Of a stretch of DNA of 24,959 nucleotides, positions 1-5,917 are shown one piece after another. The DNA lies in the NCBI GenBank assembly GCA_027014065.1, contig JALWEL010000191.1, positions 1 through 24,959 of the forward strand, in the 5' to 3' direction. Under the pieces are notes generated by a model, which was not told the DNA's origin, did no database searches, and saw only the letters and a program-made list of their open reading frames with translations. Numbering within the stretch: the stretch's first letter is position 1; the number at the start of each line of letters is the position of its first letter. This stretch comes from DHVE2 group archaeon (GTDB lineage Archaea; Thermoplasmatota; Thermoplasmata; Thermoplasmatales; Aciduliprofundaceae). The position numbers and the translations under genes are program-made.

Positions 1-63
1 GGATAATTGCATTATGGTATTTATTGGCTTCTCCTAATCAAAAAATATATAAATTTTTCACGA
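1..63. other. AT-rich intergenic edge
   Basis: This stretch lies downstream of the small minus-strand gene ending at 64 and contains no recognisable gene. Around 38-57 it has a run of A followed by a TATATAAA-like core. On the minus strand this reads as a T-rich tract just after a stop codon, so it could be a U-tract terminator. The same core could also be a TATA box for a gene lying left of the window. The sequence alone does not decide between these. Confidence 0.35.
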
Positions 64-285
64 TTATTCTAACTTGCCGCCGCAGATTGTCCAGCACTTG
101 CGGTTGGAGCCGCATGCTTCCTCAATATCCTCGCTCCAGAGTCTCACGGAGTCTTTGGGATACCATTTCTGGAATCTCTTGCTGAAGGACCTCACGTTCA
201 CCAGAACTTTATCGTTTTCTTCCTCAACAATTTCTCCGAAACCCAGCTCGGAAATCACGTACACTTTTTTGCCCACATAACTCAT
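64..285 (-). CDS. small conserved-looking hypothetical protein with C-terminal cysteines
   Basis: A 73-residue protein that I do not recognise. The first 50 residues alternate short hydrophobic strands with turns (VGKKVYVISELGFGEIVEE), which looks like a small SH3-like or KOW-like beta barrel, but this is only an impression. The C-terminus carries three cysteines (about residues 58, 64 and 68) in a CGSNRKCWTICGG context that could bind a metal. The start is well supported: a GGTGAT Shine-Dalgarno motif sits 3 bases upstream of the ATG, the archaeal form also used at the L21e start in this window. No signal peptide or membrane segment is visible. It is divergently oriented from the broken DUF998 gene. 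Confidence 0.6.
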   Translation of the reverse strand: MSYVGKKVYVISELGFGEIVEEENDKVLVNVRSFSKRFQKWYPKDSVRLWSEDIEEACGSNRKCWTICGGKLE

Positions 286-392
286 ATTATCACCGGAGGG
301 ACATGGTGACGTGAATTAAAAAAGTTCTCATCTTAAAAATCAGAGTACAAATAGAGGGAAAATATAAAGTGGTGGTTGCACATTAATGCTCT

Positions 393-956
393 ATGAAAGA
401 TGCCACTAAAACTGTAAAATTTTTAAAGTATTTTGGCATTTTAGCGGTGGTTATTTACTGGCTTTTTGTTGCGTGGAGTATAAGTGTGAACCCGTAGTTT
501 TCGTTCTTCACCAATGCCCTTAGTGATCTGGGTGCCCCAGCGAGGGCCACTTCACCGTGGATATACAACTACGGGCTGATGATTACATCGTTATTGATGT
601 TTGCATTTTCAATCTACATTCTTCTCTCGGCCGAAAACAAGCTTAAAACGATAAGTGGGGCATACATGAGCATTGCTGCAGTATTCATAGGATTCATCGG
701 GGTTTTTCACGGGGGCACGAGCTCACATTCATTTGTATCAGTGTACTTTTTCATTCAGTTTTTCATAGGGATTCTTGTCTATGCTTTGGGTTCGGAGAAC
801 AAGGTGGAAAAATATGCATCCTTAACTTTATTTGCCCTTGGGCTAGCGGGAGCTTTAATTCGCTGACCCTCTGTGGCACTAATTGAAACGTATGAGATTT
901 CCGTTATAATGCTCTTCACACTCTTGGTGGCTTTTGGGGAAAAGTTACATGCGTGA
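393..956 (+). pseudogene. DUF998-family multi-pass membrane protein, broken by two nonsense codons
   Basis: Reading one frame from the ATG at 393 to the TGA at 954-956 gives a continuous DUF998-like protein with about six hydrophobic helices, interrupted by TAG at 495-497 and TGA at 864-866. The segment after the TAG (FSFFTNALSDLGAP) matches the conserved DUF998 loop, in which a tryptophan normally precedes FSF. The sequence after the TGA (PSVALIETYEI, then a hydrophobic helix) continues the last helix. Both stops are one G-to-A change from TGG, so the ancestral codons were probably Trp. A TATA-like AATATAAA lies about 27 bp upstream of 393, which fits a leaderless transcript. The longest intact piece (579-866) would lack helix 1 and the conserved loop. 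DUF998 proteins have no firmly known function. Sequencing error is an alternative explanation. Confidence 0.75.
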
Positions 957-1006
957 TGACACTAATTCTACCGTCACTTTAAAATTATTCAATCCTATTC
1001 CCCCTT

Positions 1007-2287
1007 ATGATAGTCATAATCGGTCTCGGCACTGGCGGGCTCTACGCGGCCAGATGGATAGCAATGCACAACAGGAACGAGAAGGTGAAAATAATAGAAA
1101 AAAGAAGCTACGAAACGTATTCCCCTTGCTCCATTCCCTTGGTTGTGGAAGGGGTGATAGGCGAAGAGGACATAATCCATCCTTTTCCGAAGAGCAAAAA
1201 CGTCGAAATTCTCCTTAAGCACGAGGTTGTGGAAATCGACGCGAAAAATAAGTTAGTGAAGGCGAAAGATATGGATAGCGGGGAAATAAAAGAGGTGAAC
1301 TACGATAAGTTGATATACTCCGCAGGCGCCGAGCCGTGGATTCCGCCAATAGAAGGGAGAGATAAAAAGGGCGTATTTACAGTTCGCACCGTTGAAGACG
1401 CAACCCGTATAAAAGAATGGGCTAAAAGCGCGAAAAAAGCCTTGGTGGTTGGAGCGGGAGCGATAGGGGTAGAGATGGCTTATGCCCTTCGCAAAAGAGG
1501 AATCGATGTGACTCTCGTTGAACTTCTCCAGTGGCCCTTTCCCACGGTTTTGGACAAGGATATCGCGAAGTACGTGGATGAGAAATTGAAGGAAGAGGGA
1601 ATAACAACGAGGTACGGGGTGAAAGTGGAGAAAATCCTAGGGGATGAAAGGGTGAGAGCAGCGATAATAGGGGGAGAGGAGGTGGAATTCGACATGGTTG
1701 TAATGAGCACCGGGGTACGGCCTAATTCAAAACTTCTTCAGGGAAAGGTGGAATTGGATGAGCGCGGATTCATAGTGGTGGATGAGAGAATGCGAACTTC
1801 CGACGAGAATATCTACGCGATAGGAGACTGCGTTCGCACCCCCTATGGAGTCATTCAACTCGCTACCACTGCACTTAATCAAGCGATAGTCGCGGCCATA
1901 AATTCAACGGGGGGAGATGCAAAACTTAGAAAACCTAACGGCGCGTTTGTTTCCGCCTTCGGTGATTACGAAGTGGCCAGCGTGGGAGAAAGAGGAGAGA
2001 TTTCGGGAAGAGGCTGGAGCCGCCTCAATCCCTACAGCGACGAGAAGATAGTGATGAAGATATATGCGGATAAAGATGGAACGATCCGGGGCGCGCAGGC
2101 CGTTGGCAAAGGAGCGTCTTCGAGAATAGACATCGTTTCCGCTTTGATAAGGCGCGGGGGGAAGGTATGGGACTTAGCGTTCATGGAGAAATCCTACTGC
2201 CCGGCGGTGTGCGAGCTCTACGATGTGATAAAAATCGCGGCGGAAAATGCAATGCGGAGAATGAAGATTGAAAAATACGAAATCTGA
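1007..2287 (+). CDS. FAD-dependent pyridine nucleotide-disulfide oxidoreductase (NADH oxidase / CoA-disulfide reductase family)
   Basis: A 426-residue single-cysteine flavin reductase. The N-terminal FAD motif is G6-L-G8-T-G-G11. The motif SPCSIP puts a candidate redox cysteine at residue 41, where CoA-disulfide reductases and NADH oxidases keep their active cysteine. A second Rossmann motif (VVGAGAIGVEMA, about residues 147-158) binds NAD(P)H, and YAIGDC near residue 272 is the second FAD-contact motif. The C-terminal dimerisation domain ends in a CPAVCELYD segment. In anaerobic archaea this family reduces oxygen, CoA disulfide, sulfur or polysulfide, and the sequence does not say which. TTTAAAATTATT at 978-989 is centred about 25 bp before the ATG and no SD is present, so the mRNA is probably leaderless. 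sepF follows after 49 bp. The exact substrate is unassigned; family confidence is high. Confidence 0.88.
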   Translation: MIVIIGLGTGGLYAARWIAMHNRNEKVKIIEKRSYETYSPCSIPLVVEGVIGEEDIIHPFPKSKNVEILLKHEVVEIDAKNKLVKAKDMDSGEIKEVNYDKLIYSAGAEPWIPPIEGRDKKGVFTVRTVEDATRIKEWAKSAKKALVVGAGAIGVEMAYALRKRGIDVTLVELLQWPFPTVLDKDIAKYVDEKLKEEGITTRYGVKVEKILGDERVRAAIIGGEEVEFDMVVMSTGVRPNSKLLQGKVELDERGFIVVDERMRTSDENIYAIGDCVRTPYGVIQLATTALNQAIVAAINSTGGDAKLRKPNGAFVSAFGDYEVASVGERGEISGRGWSRLNPYSDEKIVMKIYADKDGTIRGAQAVGKGASSRIDIVSALIRRGGKVWDLAFMEKSYCPAVCELYDVIKIAAENAMRRMKIEKYEI

Positions 2288-2336
2288 GAAAAATTTTTAT
2301 TCTTTAAAATATTACACTACTTAGAGGTGGTTTAAA

Positions 2337-2711
2337 ATGCCAATTCTTAAAAGGAAGTCAGTCAAGCCGGGTGAGAGATACGCTACCAAGGAGCCGCGCA
2401 AGTATATAGATTTGAACGAATTCGACACGGGCATGGAGTCCATGGCATCGGGGCCGGTGGTGCGCGTGGCCGAAGTTTACCGCTACGAAGATGTGAGAAA
2501 GCTCTCGGATATCGTTTACAATGGCGATGTCCTCATGATTGATTACTCTTCAATTGCCAACGATGATCTCACTTTGAGGCGCATAATAAGCGAGCTGAAA
2601 AATATTGCAAGGGATGTGAACGGAGACGTTGCGGGCGTGGGAAAGAACCTTTTAGTTGTGACTCCTTCCGGAATGAAGATATCGAGAAAGAAAATCAAGG
2701 GGCTCTCTTAA
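2337..2711 (+). CDS. sepF: archaeal SepF-like cell division protein
   Basis: A 124-residue protein of the archaeal SepF family (DUF552), which anchors FtsZ to the membrane at mid-cell. The core from about residue 38 (VVRVAEVYRYEDVRKLSDIV, then DVLMIDYSSIANDD and GDVAGVGKNLLVVTPSGMKI) is the standard SepF fold with the archaeal GDVAGVGKN stretch. The start is fixed by a GAGGTGG site about 6 bases upstream and an in-frame TAG just before it, so no longer N-terminus is possible. Archaeal SepF normally begins with an amphipathic membrane-targeting helix. Here the N-terminus is short and basic (MPILKRKSVKPGERYATK), with no clear amphipathic helix. It may be co-transcribed with the oxidoreductase upstream or use TATA-like tracts at about 2291-2311. 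Its stop codon touches that of the convergent NAD kinase-like gene. Confidence 0.9.
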   Translation: MPILKRKSVKPGERYATKEPRKYIDLNEFDTGMESMASGPVVRVAEVYRYEDVRKLSDIVYNGDVLMIDYSSIANDDLTLRRIISELKNIARDVNGDVAGVGKNLLVVTPSGMKISRKKIKGLS

Positions 2712-3788
2712 TCATTCCATTTTCATCATTTTGAATTTTCCGTAGCCAATGAGAACCCTGTAGTACTCTTTTAAAAATTCGCAGTCCTCTAAGTCCATTC
2801 TTAAAACCTTCAATTCTTCCAGTTTTTTGGGGGTGGCTACGATTATTATGTTCTCCTTTCCTATTCTTCGGAGCACTTTTTCGCTTATCTGCTGATTTCC
2901 CCTTCCGAACACGAATCCCTGCGAGCCTATGGGTGTGACAACCAATTTCACCTTCTCGTATTTATCCAAAATTTCCAAAATCCTTTTCTCGTCCATATCT
3001 TCTGCGATTCTCTTTCCCCCGTAATATGCGTCAATTCCCAGTAATGTTTTCTCTTGGTGCATCATCTCGGCGATTTTTGCAGTGGTGGTTCCCGCCCCGA
3101 TTATGTATAGGGTGTCTTCATCCATGTTCTCCACGAAGTACTCACCAATCGCTTCTTTATCCTCTTCATCTTCCGATCCGTACTCGCTCTTGCTGCTCTG
3201 AACGAAATCTTCAAAATAGGGAACCTTTGCGAATCCGTAAAGCTTTATCTTCAGTTTATTCTCTCGATACGCCTCCTCGTCGATATCTAAAACCTCGCCG
3301 TCCTTCAATTTCGTCATGCCTTGGGAGAATTTATTCAGTAGTTCGCCGCATGCCTCCGGGGTGATGCAAAATACAGAAGAGTACATTTTCACTCCGCTGG
3401 GCACCCCTATTATTGGGATTTTCGAATCAATCACGCTAACAACGTCCCTAGCGGTGCCGTCGCCCCCCACGAACACGATTATATCCGCTTCTTTCTTCAT
3501 GAATTCCCTGCACACCTCTTTCGTATCCTCGGCGGTGCTTTGCCCTTTGATTTCGTAAACAATCTCGTATGGGATGCCAAATTCTTTAACGATATTTTCC
3601 CCCATATCACCCGAGGCAGTGAGAATCTTAAAATCTCCCTTGAGCGAGGATAGAAATCTTCTTGCTTTATCAGGCGTCACAGGTTTTGCTCCCCTCTTCA
3701 AAGCTTCTTCGTACATTCTGTCCGTTCCCTTCAATCCCACTCTTCCGCCCATTCCTGCAATTGGATTAATCACGAAGCCCATCAACAT
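2712..3788 (-). CDS. ATP-NAD kinase-like protein (COG3199-type)
   Basis: A 358-residue protein of the ATP-NAD kinase/diacylglycerol kinase superfamily. It opens with the nucleotide-fold strand GFVINPIAGMGG, which is typical of the archaeal COG3199 group, and has the phosphate-binding signature GGDGTARD at residues 108-115, preceded by the strand ADIIVFV. A second glycine-rich stretch (YIIGAGTTTAKIAEMM) and a third (VTPIGSQGFVFGRGNQQIS) match the C-terminal part of this family. The biochemical substrate of COG3199 proteins is not settled; a role in phosphorylating NAD or a related nucleotide is inference. The gene overlaps the end of ksgA by 23 bp if the first ATG is used. The ATG at 3782 (MGFVINP) is an equally good start and shortens the overlap. 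Last gene of the minus-strand cluster. Confidence 0.82.
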   Translation of the reverse strand: MLMGFVINPIAGMGGRVGLKGTDRMYEEALKRGAKPVTPDKARRFLSSLKGDFKILTASGDMGENIVKEFGIPYEIVYEIKGQSTAEDTKEVCREFMKKEADIIVFVGGDGTARDVVSVIDSKIPIIGVPSGVKMYSSVFCITPEACGELLNKFSQGMTKLKDGEVLDIDEEAYRENKLKIKLYGFAKVPYFEDFVQSSKSEYGSEDEEDKEAIGEYFVENMDEDTLYIIGAGTTTAKIAEMMHQEKTLLGIDAYYGGKRIAEDMDEKRILEILDKYEKVKLVVTPIGSQGFVFGRGNQQISEKVLRRIGKENIIIVATPKKLEELKVLRMDLEDCEFLKEYYRVLIGYGKFKMMKME

Positions 3789-4479
3789 ATTTTGCCACCT
3801 CGCATATTTCCTCAGGGGTCAATTCCTCTGCTCTTTTCTCCCCGTGGGGCACCTCGCCTAATATGTTTTTTATTTTTTTTCTTCTCTGGGAGAATATTTC
3901 TCTTACAACACGCTCCAAAATTTCCCGCTTGTAGCAGAATCTATCTTCTCTTTTTATTTTCACTATCGCGGAGTCTACCTTGGGCATGGGCCTGAAATTG
4001 CCCCGTTTCACTATTTTTATCATTTCCGCATTTCCGTGGTAGTACATCATTACGCTCAGCCTTCCGTATTTTTTCGAGCCCGGCTTTGCGACTAATCTCT
4101 CCGCGAATTCCCTTTGAACCATTATCACTCCATCTTCGAACTCATTCTCCATTATTTTGAAAATAAGCGGCGATGAAATGTGGTACGGGATATTGGCGGC
4201 CACTTTGGTGAACTTGGGAAAATCTATTTTGAGTGCGTCTCCGCAAATCAAATTCAATTTTTTCTTCTCTATCTCTTTTCTGAATTTAACCCGCAGGATA
4301 TCGCAGAGCTCCTGGTCTATTTCCACCGCAATTACTTTTCCTCGCTTTAGCAAGCGCTCCGTGAGGATCCCCCGGCCCGGACCTATCTCTAGAACAACAT
4401 CATCACTGATTTCTATGGCATCTGCCATGAAATCTGCGATTTTCTCGTTGATGAGGAAGTTCTGGCTGTAGCGGGGCAC
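3766..4479 (-). CDS. ksgA: 16S rRNA adenine N6-dimethyltransferase KsgA/Dim1
   Basis: A 237-residue SAM-dependent methyltransferase that dimethylates two adjacent adenosines at the 3' end of 16S rRNA during small-subunit maturation. Diagnostic motifs are the N-terminal RYSQNFL, the SAM loop EIGPGRG (31-37), the acidic strand end AVEID (about 51-55), the catalytic NIPYH (96-100), and PMPKVDSAIVKI in the C-terminal region. It is slightly shorter than bacterial KsgA, as is usual in archaea. The start is a GTG at 4479-4477; an in-frame TAA lies 15 bases upstream and no SD is visible. A TTTTTTAATA-like box in the 40-bp gap after DUF655 suggests a separate promoter and leaderless initiation. It sits in the conserved archaeal order L21e-rpoF-DUF655-ksgA. 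Confidence 0.95.
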   Translation of the reverse strand: MPRYSQNFLINEKIADFMADAIEISDDVVLEIGPGRGILTERLLKRGKVIAVEIDQELCDILRVKFRKEIEKKKLNLICGDALKIDFPKFTKVAANIPYHISSPLIFKIMENEFEDGVIMVQREFAERLVAKPGSKKYGRLSVMMYYHGNAEMIKIVKRGNFRPMPKVDSAIVKIKREDRFCYKREILERVVREIFSQRRKKIKNILGEVPHGEKRAEELTPEEICEVAKYVDGLRD

Positions 4480-4519
4480 GATTCCGTATGGTGTTTAGGT
4501 ATTAAAAAAGATATGTGTG

Positions 4520-5068
4520 TTATTTTGCCACGAAAATCTTGTACTTCTCGTATCTGTGTTGCAACTCGTACACTATTCTATTTGCTATCAACTTTTCTGG
4601 ATGATGCGGTAATTTAACCCTGTTTTTAAGGTCTTCGAACGATTTGAACTCCCCTTTCTTTCTCTCTTCCAATATGGCCCACATTGTCTTCTTTCCCAAT
4701 CCTGGGAGGAGCTCCAGCATGTGCAACCTCGTGGTTATGGGCCCAGCTTCGTTGAAAAATTTTACAAAGAAAGGCTCCCGATGCCTTATGATATCTTCGA
4801 GCACGTATGGAAGCTCGGATTTTGCGGCGTTGGTGAGCTCGTCGTACGCGATTCTCCTCTTCACGTGCAGAATTTTATTTCTCTTGTCTTTATCTTTTCC
4901 TATGTACACCCTCTCTCCTATTATTAGGGAAACATTCGGTTTCGGGATCAACTCAAACAGCTTAAATTCATTCTCACCGATTGCTATAGCCAATGGTGTT
5001 CTTTTAAAACTCTTTTCCTCGATTCTTCCCTGCGGTAAATAATCCAAAATAAATGCATAATCTTCCAA
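4520..5068 (-). CDS. DUF655 protein (COG1491), predicted nucleic-acid binding with helix-hairpin-helix
   Basis: A 182-residue member of DUF655, an archaeal family of unknown function nearly always encoded between rpoF and ksgA. The N-terminus (EDYAFILDYLPQG, about residues 2-14) is the family signature. The region around residues 15-75 is beta-rich and OB-like, with GERVYIGKD. Near residues 118-136 the segment LELLPGLGKKTMWAILEE is a helix-hairpin-helix motif, implying DNA or RNA binding. The start is TTG at 5068-5066 with a GGGGGCGTGA ribosome-binding region just upstream, 13 bp after the rpoF stop. Neighbours suggest a role coupled to ribosome assembly or transcription. No catalytic residues are recognisable. 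Confidence 0.9.
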   Translation of the reverse strand: MEDYAFILDYLPQGRIEEKSFKRTPLAIAIGENEFKLFELIPKPNVSLIIGERVYIGKDKDKRNKILHVKRRIAYDELTNAAKSELPYVLEDIIRHREPFFVKFFNEAGPITTRLHMLELLPGLGKKTMWAILEERKKGEFKSFEDLKNRVKLPHHPEKLIANRIVYELQHRYEKYKIFVAK

Positions 5069-5081
5069 TTTTCACGCCCCC

Positions 5082-5396
5082 TTATAAGTATTTTGCCACC
5101 ACGTCTAAAATCTCTTTTATCTGTTCTGGAGGCAGCACGATTTTCTCCTTAGCGTATATTGCTCGAACTTGATCAGGATGCACGGGTAGAATATCCGCAA
5201 TCTTCACGGCATGCCTCTCCGTCACAAAATCTAATTGGAGGAGTTCATCCACTAATTTCTTTGTATCTTCGACGCTCAATTTAACAAACGCCTCAGAATG
5301 CGCCAAAGCGGCCTTTTGCAAAGCGTTTAGTTCTCTCTTTTCATTTTCTTCCATGAGGAGCTCTTTCACTTCCGCTAAAGTGAGGTACTTTCTCAT
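5082..5396 (-). CDS. rpoF: DNA-directed RNA polymerase subunit F (Rpo4/Rpb4)
   Basis: About 104 residues, the archaeal Rpb4 homologue that pairs with Rpo7 to form the polymerase stalk. The N-terminal YLTLAEVKELL, the middle LSVEDTKKLVDELLQL and the HRDC-like end (HAVKIADILPVHPDQVRAIY, then PPEQIKEILDVVAKYL) are characteristic. An in-frame ATG at 5420 lies within the L21e coding sequence and would add eight basic, cysteine-rich residues. I prefer the ATG at 5396 because homologues begin with the KYLTLAE region, GGTG lies at SD distance, and the start falls one base after the L21e stop, giving tight coupling. Confidence 0.94.
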   Translation of the reverse strand: MRKYLTLAEVKELLMEENEKRELNALQKAALAHSEAFVKLSVEDTKKLVDELLQLDFVTERHAVKIADILPVHPDQVRAIYAKEKIVLPPEQIKEILDVVAKYL

Positions 5397-5397
5397 T

Positions 5398-5703
5398 TTA
5401 CTGCACCTTCTGCACCTCAATCTTCTTCAAGTGCACGGGGTGCACGATGAGAATCTTTTCCAGTCCTCCGTCCCTTATCTTCAGTTTGTAGCATTCTCCT
5501 TGGGTGCCAACGATGATTCCCGTTCTACCCTGAAATCTGTGATGCGGGAATCCGTAGTGCTCCGATGGATTTATAGCCACAGCTGCATAATCTCCGATTT
5601 CGAATTTCGCCAGATATCTTCTTATTGGAGGTAAGCCTCTCTCTCTTACCTTCTTCGTCATCTTCTTACGAGACCTTGCCTTTGGACCGTGCGACATCTT
5701 CAT
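5398..5703 (-). CDS. rpl21e: 50S ribosomal protein L21e
   Basis: About 101 residues, a large-subunit protein found in archaea and eukaryotes. It begins with the basic SHGPKARSRKKMTKKVRERG stretch, followed by PPIRRYLAKFEIGDYAAVAI (the SH3-like barrel start), HHRFQGRTGIIVG (the L21e signature) and a basic C-terminus. The frame is open upstream to an ATG at 5814, but L21e proteins start near SHGPKAR. The ATG at 5703 has an AAGGTGA site 5 bases upstream and a TTATATAT box at 5743-5750, so 5703 is taken as the start. First gene of the minus-strand cluster L21e-rpoF-DUF655-ksgA-NAD kinase-like. Confidence 0.95.
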   Translation of the reverse strand: MKMSHGPKARSRKKMTKKVRERGLPPIRRYLAKFEIGDYAAVAINPSEHYGFPHHRFQGRTGIIVGTQGECYKLKIRDGGLEKILIVHPVHLKKIEVQKVQ

Positions 5704-5742
5704 GGGAATCACCTTAAATTGCAGGGGTATAAAAGATTTGCC

Positions 5743-5750
5743 ATATATAA
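5743..5750 (-). promoter_or_regulatory. TATA box for the L21e/rpoF cluster
   Basis: Read on the minus strand the sequence is TTATATAT, a near-consensus archaeal TATA element. Initiation about 25 bases downstream would start the RNA near 5721 and leave a short leader that includes the GGTGA site before the ATG at 5703. This matches the L21e start chosen here and argues against the longer frame beginning at 5814, whose start lies upstream of this box. Confidence 0.6.
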
Positions 5751-5859
5751 GTTTTCCCTGACGGCTGGTAGGTATGACACCGTGATTGATAGTAACACAC
5801 AAATAGTTAGGCAAATTACGAGAAGATATTTACTGAGTTTAGAGGAATTCTGAACAAAA

Positions 5860-5869
5860 TTTAAATATT
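5860..5869 (+). promoter_or_regulatory. TATA-like box for the sedolisin gene
   Basis: TTTAAATATT is centred near 5864. A start site about 25 bases downstream would fall close to 5890, exactly on the first copy of the duplicated ATG segment rather than on the true reading frame at 5907. This matters for the reading of the 17-bp duplication described next. Confidence 0.5.
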
Positions 5870-5883
5870 ACTTAAACCATGGT

Positions 5884-5917
5884 TCTCTTATGAAATCGGA
5901 TCTCTTATGAAATCGGA
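5884..5917 (+). repeat. perfect 17-bp tandem duplication containing the start codon
   Basis: The unit TCTCTTATGAAATCGGA occurs twice in immediate succession (5884-5900 and 5901-5917). Each copy carries an ATG (5890 and 5907). Because 17 is not a multiple of three, only the second ATG opens the sedolisin frame. The first ATG opens a six-codon frame ending in TGA at 5908-5910, overlapping the second ATG as ATGA. The duplication looks recent because the two copies are identical. Confidence 0.9.

Noticed and set aside
495..497. TAG read as pyrrolysine in the DUF998 frame
   Set aside because: The position corresponds to a Trp in the family and a second stop (TGA) interrupts the same frame, so gene decay is simpler.
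864..866. TGA recoded as Trp or selenocysteine
   Set aside because: TGA is the normal stop of about half the genes here, including tightly overlapping ones, so general recoding is excluded; no SECIS-like structure was noticed.
950..1000. GTGATGA near 952 as a C box of a C/D guide RNA
   Set aside because: No matching D or D' box at a suitable distance; the motif is the end of the broken DUF998 frame.
5704..5814. Upstream extension of L21e to ATG 5814
   Set aside because: The added 37 residues do not resemble L21e, the TATA-like box lies inside the extension, and ATG 5703 has a good GGTGA site.
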